Assembly (NCBI GenBank): GCA_017592665.1
Contig: JAGFNW010000001.1
Location: 434,001-498,000 of the forward strand
Source of the DNA: Streptosporangiaceae bacterium NEAU-GS5
GTDB lineage: Bacteria > Actinomycetota > Actinomycetes > Streptosporangiales > Streptosporangiaceae
Reading direction: 5' to 3'
DNA: 64,000 nucleotides
In this document: one piece after another, positions 44,826-52,887 of the stretch
How the letters are laid out: each line of letters opens with the position of its first letter
Numbering within the stretch: the stretch's first letter is position 1
The notes under the pieces: model-generated
The model's input: the letters and a program-made list of their open reading frames with translations, nothing else
Database searches by the model: none
What the model was told of the DNA's origin: nothing
Position numbers and translations under genes: made by a program

Positions 44826-45644
44826 TCACGACCCTTCCGCCCCTGATCTGAGGCGCAGGGCACGGGCCGACCAGCGGCCGTCCATCTGGTCGACGCGGAG
44901 CGGGCGGCCGAAGCACTCCGAAAGCCTCTCCGAGGTGAGCACCTGGCGCACGGGACCGCCCACCATGATCCCCGCGTCCCGCATGAGCAGGGCGTGCGTG
45001 GTCGTGGCCGGGACCTCCTCCAGATGGTGGGTCACAGTGATCGTGGTCAGCCCGTCGCGGGCGGACAGGTCCTCGATGGCGGTGATCAGATCCTCCCGGG
45101 CCGGCAGATCCAGCCCCGCGAACGGCTCGTCCAGGAGCAGCAGGGCGGGCTCGGCCATGAGCGCCCGGGCGACCCGGATCCGCGCGCGCTCCCCCTGGGA
45201 GCAGACCCGGAACCGCCGTTCGGCGAGGTCCTTGCAGCCGAGCTCGGCGAGCAGCCGGTGGGCGCGCTCGTGCTCGGCCGGGCCGTAGCGGTGCCACAAG
45301 GGGGCGCTCGTGCCGGTGTGGCCGGTCAGAACGACCGTGTGGGCGCTCGCGCCCTCCTCCTCGAGCAACTCCTCGTCGACCAGTCGCTGGCTGGCCGCCA
45401 CCAGCCCGATGTGCCGGCGCAGCTCCCGCATGTCGACGCGGCCGAGGCGGTGACCGAGCACGGTCACCGTGCCCTTGGTCGGGTGCCGGACGGCCGCCGC
45501 CAGCGCCAGCAGCGAGGTCTTCCCGGCCCCGTTGGGGCCCATGATCACCCAGTGCTGCCCGGCCTCGACCTGCCAGTCGACCCCGGCGAGCAACGTCTTG
45601 CCCACCACCATGAGGACGACGCCGTCGATCTCCAAGACGCGCAT
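44826..45644 (-). CDS. ABC transporter ATP-binding protein
   Basis: A 272-residue ATPase. Walker A GPNGAGKTS, the signature CSQGERARIRVARAL with CSQGE in place of LSGGQ, Walker B LLLLDEPFAGLD and the switch histidine in VTHHLEEV are present. The start is ATG 45644 or GTG 45650. No permease or binding protein lies beside it. The family resembles putative iron/molybdate-type or YhiH-like lone ATPases; the substrate cannot be inferred. Confidence 0.9.
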   Translation of the reverse strand: MRVLEIDGVVLMVVGKTLLAGVDWQVEAGQHWVIMGPNGAGKTSLLALAAAVRHPTKGTVTVLGHRLGRVDMRELRRHIGLVAASQRLVDEELLEEEGASAHTVVLTGHTGTSAPLWHRYGPAEHERAHRLLAELGCKDLAERRFRVCSQGERARIRVARALMAEPALLLLDEPFAGLDLPAREDLITAIEDLSARDGLTTITVTHHLEEVPATTTHALLMRDAGIMVGGPVRQVLTSERLSECFGRPLRVDQMDGRWSARALRLRSGAEGS

Positions 45645-45677
45645 CGCCACACATTATCGGGGCCCTCGGAGCCGGTT

Positions 45678-46451
45678 TCAGCGGCCCTGCCAGTGCGGTT
45701 CGCGCTTCTCGGCGAAGGCGAGGGCGCCTTCCATCGCGTCCACGGACGACAGCACGGCCGCCACGATCTGATCCTGTTCGATCAGGGCGTCCTGGTCGCG
45801 GAGCGCCGTCCGCTCGTTGACGACCTGCTTGACGGCCGCCACGGCCAGCGGGGCGTTGCACGCGATGCGGGAGGCGAGCCCCATGGCCACCTCCAGCGCC
45901 TGGCCCGGCTCGGTGAGGTGGTTGACCAGGCCCAGCTCCTCGGCGCGCTCGGCCGACAGCGGATCTCCCGTGAGGAGCAGTTCCATGGCGATGTTGCGCG
46001 GAAGGCGTTCCGGCAGCCGGATGACGCCTCCCTCGGGCGGCACGAGGCCGAAGTGGACCTCGGTCTGGCCGAAGGTGGCGTTCCTGGCCGCCACGATCAT
46101 GTCGCAGGCCAGCGTCAGCTCGGTCCCGCTGCCGAGCGCGTGCCCCTCGACGGCGGCGATGAGCGGGGTCGCGATCTCGATGCGGGTGATCCCGGCGAAG
46201 CCCCGGCCCGGGATGAAGGGCGTGTCTCCGGCGGCGAACGCCTTGAGGTCCATCCCGGCGCAGAAGTTGCCGCCGGCGCCGGTGAGGATGCCGACCAGCA
46301 GGTCGTCGCGGGCGTCGAGTTCATCGATCGCGGCGGCCAGCGCTCCGGCGGTCTCGCCGTCGATGGCGTTGCGGACGTTCGGCCGGTCTATCGTGATCAC
46401 GAAGACGCCGTCGTACTCTTCGGTGCGTACGGTCGGGGTTTCTGAGGCCAT
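45678..46451 (-). CDS. enoyl-CoA hydratase/isomerase family protein
   Basis: A 257-residue crotonase. The CoA-binding/oxyanion segments GGNFCAGMDLKAF and EGHALGSGTELTLACD are present. One expected catalytic Glu sits at the start of helix 3 (QTEVHFGLVPPEGG), and the second Glu position appears to be in that same PPEGG stretch. ATG 46451 is preceded by AGGAGGG. It stands outside the polyketide cluster and probably serves fatty-acid or small-acid catabolism. Confidence 0.88.
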   Translation of the reverse strand: MASETPTVRTEEYDGVFVITIDRPNVRNAIDGETAGALAAAIDELDARDDLLVGILTGAGGNFCAGMDLKAFAAGDTPFIPGRGFAGITRIEIATPLIAAVEGHALGSGTELTLACDMIVAARNATFGQTEVHFGLVPPEGGVIRLPERLPRNIAMELLLTGDPLSAERAEELGLVNHLTEPGQALEVAMGLASRIACNAPLAVAAVKQVVNERTALRDQDALIEQDQIVAAVLSSVDAMEGALAFAEKREPHWQGR

Positions 46452-46579
46452 GATGCGCAGTCCCTCCTGATGGTGGTCTTGCCGCATTTGTCGCCCTACC
46501 GCGCCCCGCGTCACGCCAAGCTCAACGACTCCCCTAGTTTCGCCATGTACGGCCAGGGCGGTTTTCGGCGGCGGGCGCG

Positions 46580-48268
46580 TCAGATCTGGACGCCGGGCCG
46601 GTGCTGTGGCCCGCGGGGGCCGTAGTCGATCTCCGCCATCCCATGGCCCATGTCGAGGGCGGTCTGCAGGGCGTCGTACTTGTCCATGACCGCCTCGATG
46701 AAGATCATGTTGTCGTGCGGTGCCGCCATCGCCGCCTCCAGCTCGGCGGCGGTCTTCACGACGAACGTCCGGGCCGTCGTCCCCGGGTGCAGCACCTTCG
46801 GCAACTCGGCGTAGGCCCAGTTGGCGATGTCGTTGAAGGTGCCGTTCTTGCCGCAGATGGCGCGCTCGATCGTGTAGCCCCCGTTGTTGATCAGGAAGAT
46901 GATCGGCTTGAGGTCGTGCCGCAGCATGGTCGACAGTTCCTGGGCCGTCAGCTGGAAGGACCCGTCCCCCACGAACAGCAGGTGCCGCCGGTGCGGCGCC
47001 GCGAGGAGCGTGCCCAGCACCGATCCCACGCTGTAGCCGATGGAGCCCCAGACGGACTGCGTGATGAACGTGCAGCCCGACGGGAGCCGCAGCCCGAAGC
47101 CGCCCACCTCGGAGGTGCCGCCCTCCGCGATGATCACGTCGCCCTCGCGGACGAAGTTCTGGATCATGCTCCAGTACACGGCCTGCGTGAGCGGCCCCGG
47201 CGGCGTGGCCTCAGCCGCAGCCTCCGCCGCACTCGGCGTGCGCGCGGGCGCCGACTTCCTGGCCGGAAGGTCGTCGGCGACCTTGCGGAGCAGCTCCTTC
47301 AGATAGACGGCCTGGAAGTTGTCGGGACCTATGTCGACGGCGTCGCCTCGCGCGTCGATCCGCAGCGCGGGAAGCGCGTCCGTGAAGGCGCCGCACGTCG
47401 TGTCGACCCGCCGCAACCCGATGGTCAGCAGGCAGTCGCTGCCCTCCACGACCTCGCGGACGCCGGGCTCGCTGCCGGCGCCCGCGTAGAGGCCGAGGTA
47501 GCACGGGTGGGTCTCGTCGATGACGCCCTTGGCCGTGTTGATCGCGGCGATCGGGATTCCCCGCTTGCCGGCCAGTTCCATCAGCTCAGCGGCCACGTCG
47601 AAGCGGTCGGCGGCGAGATCGACGAGGATCGCCGGCGACTCGGCGTTCGCGAACGCGGTGACGATCGTCGCGGCGCACGTGCTCAGCCGTTCCGGGTCGC
47701 CGGCCGGCATGGCGAGCCGCAGCGGCTCGGCCGGGACCTCGACCTCCAGGTAGGCGATGTCCGAGGGCAGTTCCATGTAGACGGGGAGCTTGCGCCGCCA
47801 GGCGGTGGCGATGAGCCGGTCGATCTCCATGACCGCGTTCTGCGGCGTGAGCCGGGCCTGCGCCGCCGTGACCTGGGCGTACCCGCGCATGACGCCGTCG
47901 TTGTCGGTGGTGGCGGGAGTGTGATGCATGAGCAGGTTACGGTCGATCGACCTCAGCGGCGGCGAGCCGCAGACGCAGATCACCGGGACGTGCTCGCTGT
48001 ACGCGCCGGCGATCCCGTTGATGGCGCTCCACGCGCCGACGCCGTTGGTGACCACGAGACCCGCGATGCCGTGGATCCGCGCGTAGCCGTCGGCCGCGTA
48101 GGACGCGTTCAGCTCGTTGCAGTTGCCGGCCCAGGTGAAGCCCTTGCCGTCCTCCATCTGCAGGAGGAACTCGAGGTTGAAGTCGCCCGCCACCCCGAAC
48201 AGGTGCTGGATGCCCACCTCGCGAAGGCGTCGCAGCAGGAAGTCGCCGATGGTCATGGTGGTCGTCAC
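46580..48268 (-). CDS. thiamine-diphosphate 2-oxoacid decarboxylase (pyruvate/indolepyruvate type)
   Basis: A 562-residue enzyme of the PDC/IPDC family. The N-terminal Glu region GNCNELNASYAADGYAR, the paired histidines in LLMHHTPAT, and the ThDP/Mg motif GDGSFQLT followed by INNGGYTIE are present. It should release CO2 from a 2-oxo acid to give an aldehyde. The GTG at 48268 has a GAGGCGGG site; ATG 48256 is an alternative. An Ala/Pro/Thr-rich linker (about residues 350-370) joins the central and C-terminal domains. The substrate cannot be read from sequence alone. Confidence 0.9.
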   Translation of the reverse strand: MTTTMTIGDFLLRRLREVGIQHLFGVAGDFNLEFLLQMEDGKGFTWAGNCNELNASYAADGYARIHGIAGLVVTNGVGAWSAINGIAGAYSEHVPVICVCGSPPLRSIDRNLLMHHTPATTDNDGVMRGYAQVTAAQARLTPQNAVMEIDRLIATAWRRKLPVYMELPSDIAYLEVEVPAEPLRLAMPAGDPERLSTCAATIVTAFANAESPAILVDLAADRFDVAAELMELAGKRGIPIAAINTAKGVIDETHPCYLGLYAGAGSEPGVREVVEGSDCLLTIGLRRVDTTCGAFTDALPALRIDARGDAVDIGPDNFQAVYLKELLRKVADDLPARKSAPARTPSAAEAAAEATPPGPLTQAVYWSMIQNFVREGDVIIAEGGTSEVGGFGLRLPSGCTFITQSVWGSIGYSVGSVLGTLLAAPHRRHLLFVGDGSFQLTAQELSTMLRHDLKPIIFLINNGGYTIERAICGKNGTFNDIANWAYAELPKVLHPGTTARTFVVKTAAELEAAMAAPHDNMIFIEAVMDKYDALQTALDMGHGMAEIDYGPRGPQHRPGVQI

Positions 48269-48354
48269 GATCGCCCGCCTCGCTCTTGGTGTGATGCCGT
48301 GGGGGGCTCGCAGCATTTCCGTACCCAATAGCCTTACCGGCACAAACGGCCCAA

Positions 48355-49185
48355 TCAGGACCACCAGTCGCGGACGACCTCCACGCCTTCGCTCGTGAGG
48401 GCGTCGTGCCAGGCGGGGTCGCGCAGCAGCCGCGCCTCCCAGGCCCGCACGACGCCGTCCGATCCGGCGACCGCGTCCTCGCGGGACGGATGCAGGAACA
48501 ACTCGCTCGTGCCCTCGGGAAGGGCCGCGAGGCGGCCGAGGTAGTCGTTGCGCAGCCGCTCGTAGGAGCCGAGCTCATCGGCCCCGCGCCGGTTGGTGGC
48601 GATGGTCTGGGGAATGGCAACGCCGAGCGCGTCGGCGTGCGCGACCGCACGCTCGTGCGCCGCCGCGAGCGGCGGCGGAAGCGGCCCGCCGAAGTACGGC
48701 TCGGCGTCGCGGGGCAGGCGGAAGGCGAGGCCATGGCCCGCGCACCACTCCAGCGTCTCGGCCAGCCACGACCGGCCGTGCAGGCCGTAAAGGGTGCCCG
48801 CGTGCGAGTCGGCGGCCTCGGGCGTGCAGCCGTGGTCGCACAGCCATCGCAGCTGCGCGTCCGCTTCGCGTACGACGTCGCCCGCCTCGCCCCGGGCGCC
48901 GAGGACGAACGGATCCTCGCTGAACGCGCCGTCGGGATCGGCGAGGCTCGCCGCGCCGCTGAGCGGCCGCCAGCGCGGCAGCCCGGCCTCGCCGGTGAGC
49001 GTCACATGCAGCCGCGGCACGACGCCCAGCTCGCGGACCTGACGCGCGGCCCGCTCCGCGGCCGGAGCGACAGGGATGAGGGTCGTCGCGGAGAGCCGCC
49101 CTTCGGCGAGCAGGGCGAGGATGACCTCGGTCGTCCCCGATTCGCGGCCGAGATCGTCGCCCGTGAGCACGACGCGCCGGGTCAT
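48355..49185 (-). CDS. ChbG/YdjC-family carbohydrate deacetylase
   Basis: A 276-residue metal-dependent deacetylase of the ChbG/HpnK group. The N-terminal metal site VVLTGDDLG, AADSHAGTLYGLHG and LFLHPS supply the typical Asp/His ligands. It overlaps the symporter gene by four bases (ATGA). The pair suggests uptake and deacetylation of an N-acetylated sugar such as a chito-oligosaccharide; the substrate is inferred. Confidence 0.87.
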   Translation of the reverse strand: MTRRVVLTGDDLGRESGTTEVILALLAEGRLSATTLIPVAPAAERAARQVRELGVVPRLHVTLTGEAGLPRWRPLSGAASLADPDGAFSEDPFVLGARGEAGDVVREADAQLRWLCDHGCTPEAADSHAGTLYGLHGRSWLAETLEWCAGHGLAFRLPRDAEPYFGGPLPPPLAAAHERAVAHADALGVAIPQTIATNRRGADELGSYERLRNDYLGRLAALPEGTSELFLHPSREDAVAGSDGVVRAWEARLLRDPAWHDALTSEGVEVVRDWWS

Positions 49186-50570
49186 CGGGGATCGTCCGTG
49201 GCCGAGGCCGGATCCACCGCATCCACCGGATCCACTGGATCGGCCGCCTCGGGCGGCGTCTCGATCGGCACCCGCACGAACCGCGCCGCGATGGCGCCGA
49301 TCGTCGTCAGCACGAACGGATAGGCGCACAGGTAGACCCGGAACGCCAGCCCGGCCTGGGTGCCGGGGTCGTCGCCCGAGTTGTAGCCGAAGAAGACACC
49401 GAGCGAGGTCAGCGCGAGGCCCGTCACGATCCCGTTGAGGCGGGTGAAGAAGCCGAACGCGGACAGGAAGAGCCCCTCGCGGTGCTCCCCGTGGCGGGCG
49501 GCGTCGGCGTCCAGCACCCGCGCGACGATGAGGTCGTTCGTCGCGAGCATGCCCGACCACCCGGCGCCGACCAGCACGCCCGCGGCGATCGCCGTGATGA
49601 GGTCGGTGGCGAAGAACAGGGCCGCGAAGCTGATCGCGAGCAGCGCGAAGGCGAGCCGCCAGGCCCACAGGGCGCCGCGGCGCGCGACGACGCGCGTCCA
49701 CACGGCGAGGCCGCCCGCGGAGATGAGGATGACGATGCCCTGCAGGTAGAACGCGTTGTCGACCGGTAGTCCGAGCGAGTAGCGCACGTACAGCTGGATG
49801 CCCGCGAGCACGAGCGCCATGGCGATGCCGTAGCAGGCGCCGACCAGCCCGACCGTCCAGAACGTCGGGTTTCGCACGATGGTCCACACGCTGGGCAGCA
49901 GCAGCGGCTGCTCGCGTGTGGAGTAGCGCGGGTTCTCGCGCGCGCTGAGCGCCATGAACACGATCACGACGAGCGCGACCAGGCCGTAGATGACGGCCGT
50001 GGTCCGGAAGCCTTCGGTGGACTCCTCCGTGCCGAACACGTGGGTCGTGAGCAGCGGGGTGACCGCGAGCGAGATCACCAGTGCGACGAGCTGGAAGCCC
50101 TGGCGCAGGCTGTTGGCGACCGCGCGGTCGCGCTCCTGCGGATACAGCTCGGGGAGGAGCGCGCCGTAGTTCGCGTTGAGCATCGAGTCGAACGCTTCAC
50201 AGAGGATCGAGAACACGGCGAACCACAGCAGGAGACTCGCGCCCTGCAGGGAGCCGGGCACCGAGAAGAACGCGATCATGCACGCCGTGAGCATGGGCGC
50301 GCCGACCAGCAGCCACGGCCGCCGCCGGCCGAAGCGGCTCCGGGTGCGGTCGGAAAGGTGCCCGAGCAGCGGGTTGTCGAGCGCGTCGATGATCGCGTAG
50401 ATGACCATGACCACGCCGTACGCCCGCACATCGAGCCCGAGGATGTCGACGTAGAAGAGGATCATCGATCCCTTGATCATATTGATCGGGATCGACGTGC
50501 CGAACATGCCGATGGCATAGCGCCACGCGGGAGTACGCCTCTGGACGGAGACCGTAGCGGCCTGGGACAC
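49182..50570 (-). CDS. GPH-family sugar:cation symporter (MFS)
   Basis: A 462-residue transporter with 12 predicted helices. The MelB/GPH hallmark GHLSDRTRSRFGRRRPWLL lies after helix 2, and DNPLLG precedes it. The GTG at 50570 has an AGGTGGG site; a GTG at 50582 is possible. The C-terminal tail carries Asp/Pro/Val repeats (DPVDPVDAVDP). It is coupled to the ChbG-like gene and so probably imports that enzyme's sugar. Confidence 0.9.
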   Translation of the reverse strand: MSQAATVSVQRRTPAWRYAIGMFGTSIPINMIKGSMILFYVDILGLDVRAYGVVMVIYAIIDALDNPLLGHLSDRTRSRFGRRRPWLLVGAPMLTACMIAFFSVPGSLQGASLLLWFAVFSILCEAFDSMLNANYGALLPELYPQERDRAVANSLRQGFQLVALVISLAVTPLLTTHVFGTEESTEGFRTTAVIYGLVALVVIVFMALSARENPRYSTREQPLLLPSVWTIVRNPTFWTVGLVGACYGIAMALVLAGIQLYVRYSLGLPVDNAFYLQGIVILISAGGLAVWTRVVARRGALWAWRLAFALLAISFAALFFATDLITAIAAGVLVGAGWSGMLATNDLIVARVLDADAARHGEHREGLFLSAFGFFTRLNGIVTGLALTSLGVFFGYNSGDDPGTQAGLAFRVYLCAYPFVLTTIGAIAARFVRVPIETPPEAADPVDPVDAVDPASATDDPR

Positions 50571-50650
50571 GCGATCACCCACCTGCTGCCGACGCTACGC
50601 GCGAGGCTACCTTCGCACCCCCCGGAGAACAGCGGGTAAACCGAATCGTG

Positions 50651-51205
50651 CTACCCCAGAGATCCCCCGGGGGCGGGGGCACTCCCCTGACGGTCGCCTG
50701 GCTGGGTCAGCTTGAGAGTGAGGTCGCGGACGGCCTCGCAGACCTCGCCGACCGAGGTCTCGCCGGCCGTGGCGGCGGCGCGGTGGAGCATGTCGCGGAA
50801 AGCGGGAGCGTCGTCACCGAGGCCGGCCAGGATGCGCTCCTCGATGTGGCACAGCGCCGCCTGGAGCTGTGACCACAGCTCGCGGCCGGCGTCGGTGGCG
50901 ACCACGCGCCGGTTGCGCCGATCGGTGACACCGGGGCGGCGGACGACCAGGCCGAGCCGCTCGAGATCGTCGATGAGGTAGGTCAGGACGGTGCGGTCGA
51001 TCCCGAGCTCGCGGGCGATCGTGCCCTGGTTTCCGCTGGCATCGTCCTGAACGGCGAAAGCGAGGATCTGGTAGCCCCGCGCGCCTCCCGGAAGGCCCTC
51101 CATCACGGCGTCGGCGCCTCGGACATACGCCCGGAAGACGGCGCCGAGCGCCCATCCGAGATCCGCGTGCAGCGCCGTCGCCGCCGTCGTGTCCGAGCTT
51201 GTCAC
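50651..51205 (-). CDS. MarR-family transcriptional regulator
   Basis: A 184-residue winged-helix regulator. The HTH IARELGIDRTVLTYLIDDLE is followed by the wing RRPGVTDRRNRRVVATDAGR. The start is GTG 51205 after AAGGTGGGG. It diverges from the luciferase-like/hemerythrin gene with a 95-bp gap holding a direct repeat, so it likely controls that gene and itself. Confidence 0.92.
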   Translation of the reverse strand: MTSSDTTAATALHADLGWALGAVFRAYVRGADAVMEGLPGGARGYQILAFAVQDDASGNQGTIARELGIDRTVLTYLIDDLERLGLVVRRPGVTDRRNRRVVATDAGRELWSQLQAALCHIEERILAGLGDDAPAFRDMLHRAAATAGETSVGEVCEAVRDLTLKLTQPGDRQGSAPAPGGSLG

Positions 51206-51300
51206 ACCCCCACCTTACAACAAGTCCACTTAGGTATCTTCTGGGTAGGATATCTTCTGCTCGGCATAATATATGGTGGGCAACGTAATGAGGAGGGGCT
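51206..51300. promoter_or_regulatory. divergent MarR / oxidoreductase promoter region with direct repeat
   Basis: TAGGTATCTTCTG at 51231-51243 and TAGGATATCTTCTG at 51246-51259 form a direct repeat with 15-16 bp spacing. It is followed by an AT-rich CATAATATATGG and AGGAGGGG before the ATG at 51301. The repeat is the best candidate operator for the adjacent MarR protein. Confidence 0.5.
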
Positions 51301-52875
51301 ATGGCGGACTACGGCCACGACCTGCTGTTCGGAGTGTTCCTGAGCCCGGCGGCGGCGCACGCGAGCCGGACGCTTGAGCTGGCCCGTCTCGCGGACGAGT
51401 CGGGGCTGGATCTGGTGAGCCTGCAGGACCACCCCTATCAGCCGGCGTTTCTTGACACCTGGACGCTGCTGTCGGTGATCGCCTCGAGCACGCGGCGCGT
51501 GCGGGTCCTGCCCAACGTCGCCAACCTCCCCCTGCGCCCGCCCGCCGTGCTGGCCAAGAGCGTGGCGAGTCTCGACGTGCTCAGCGGCGGCCGGGCCGAG
51601 CTGGGCCTCGGCGCGGGCGGCTTCCGCGACGCCATCGCCGCGCTGGGCGGCCCGCGGCTGACCGCCGCCCAGTCGATAAAGGCCCTCGAAGAGGCCATCG
51701 AGATCATCCGCCACATGTGGCGGGATCAGGCGCGTGGCATGTCGTTCGAGGGCGAGTTCTACCGGCTTGGCGGCGCCCGGCCGGGGCCGATCCCGGTCCA
51801 TGACGTGGGCATCTGGCTCGGCGCGTACAAGCCGCGGATGCTCGAGCTCACCGGGCGGCTCGCGGACGGCTGGCTGCCCAGCGCGCCCTATCTGCCGCCG
51901 GATCAGCTCAAGGCGGCCAACCAGCGCATCGACGACGCCGCCGAGAGCGCCGGCCGCTCCCCCGCCGCGGTACGCCGCCTCTACAACATCGTCGGCGCCT
52001 TCGACCCGCGCGGCGACGGCTTCCTGCAGGGCCCGCCGAAGGTGTGGGCCGAGCAACTCGCCGAGCTGACGCTCAACGACGGCATGAGCGCCTACATCCT
52101 CATGGCCGACGACTCCGGCCTCCTCCAGCGGTTCGCCGCCGAGGTCGCTCCCGCCGTACGCGAACTGGTCACCGCCGAACGCGACCGAGGCCCGGCCGCG
52201 ACCGCGACCATCGCCGCAACCACCGCGACCGCTCCGGCGCCGCCGACAAGCCCGGCGCCCCGGTCGAGGCCGGTGCCAGAGGCACTGGGGGTCGTGCCCA
52301 CGCCCGACGACGGAGTACGGCTGAGCGACGTGCGCGTGTGGGACGAGGCCGCCCGGCCACGCGGACCCGAGCCGGAGACCGGACGTCAGTACGCGCCGCA
52401 CGAGCGGGCCAACGCCCAGCAACTCATCGACGTGCACGACCACCTGCGGGCCGAGCTGGCCGAGATACGCGGGCTGGTCGAGCAGGTGGTGAGCGGCGCC
52501 ATGGACCCCGGCCTCGCGCGCTCGCAGCTCAACACGATGACCATGCGGCAGAACAGCTGGACGGTCGGCGCCTACTGCTCGGCCTATTGCCGGGTGGTCA
52601 CGATGCATCACACGATCGAGAGTCAGAGCCTGTTTCCGCACCTCAAGCGGGCCGATTCACGGCTGGGCCCGGTGGTCGACCGGCTGCACGAGGAGCACGA
52701 GATCATCCACGAGGTGCTGGACGGAGTCGACCGGGCCCTGGTGGCGTTCGTCGGCGACCAAGACGGCGGCGAGCTGGCCGCGGCGGTCGACCTGCTGACC
52801 GACGCCCTGCTGTCCCACTTGTCGTACGAGGAGACCGAGCTGGTGGAGCCCCTGGCCCGCCTGGGCGCCCACTGA
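51301..52875 (+). CDS. F420-type luciferase-like oxidoreductase fused to a hemerythrin-like domain
   Basis: A 524-residue two-domain protein. Residues 1-300 form a bacterial-luciferase-like (LLM) TIM barrel with AELGLGAGGFRDAIAALGGPR and IWLGAYKPRMLELTGRLADGWLP, typical of F420/flavin-dependent members. An Ala/Pro/Thr linker (about 300-370) follows. Residues 375-520 form a hemerythrin/HHE helical domain with HDHLRAEL, MHHTIESQSLFPHL, EEHEIIHEVLDG and HLSYEETELVEPL, which could bind a di-iron centre. ATG 51301 has AGGAGGGG. A redox- or oxygen-linked oxidation controlled by the divergent MarR protein is plausible. Confidence 0.9.
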   Translation: MADYGHDLLFGVFLSPAAAHASRTLELARLADESGLDLVSLQDHPYQPAFLDTWTLLSVIASSTRRVRVLPNVANLPLRPPAVLAKSVASLDVLSGGRAELGLGAGGFRDAIAALGGPRLTAAQSIKALEEAIEIIRHMWRDQARGMSFEGEFYRLGGARPGPIPVHDVGIWLGAYKPRMLELTGRLADGWLPSAPYLPPDQLKAANQRIDDAAESAGRSPAAVRRLYNIVGAFDPRGDGFLQGPPKVWAEQLAELTLNDGMSAYILMADDSGLLQRFAAEVAPAVRELVTAERDRGPAATATIAATTATAPAPPTSPAPRSRPVPEALGVVPTPDDGVRLSDVRVWDEAARPRGPEPETGRQYAPHERANAQQLIDVHDHLRAELAEIRGLVEQVVSGAMDPGLARSQLNTMTMRQNSWTVGAYCSAYCRVVTMHHTIESQSLFPHLKRADSRLGPVVDRLHEEHEIIHEVLDGVDRALVAFVGDQDGGELAAAVDLLTDALLSHLSYEETELVEPLARLGAH

Positions 52876-52887
52876 TCCGACGAGGTC

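Noticed and set aside
45678-46451. Enoyl-CoA hydratase as part of the beta-branching cassette.
   Set aside because: It is 20 kb from the cluster and lacks the ECH1 and ECH2 signature segments; it looks like a general catabolic hydratase.
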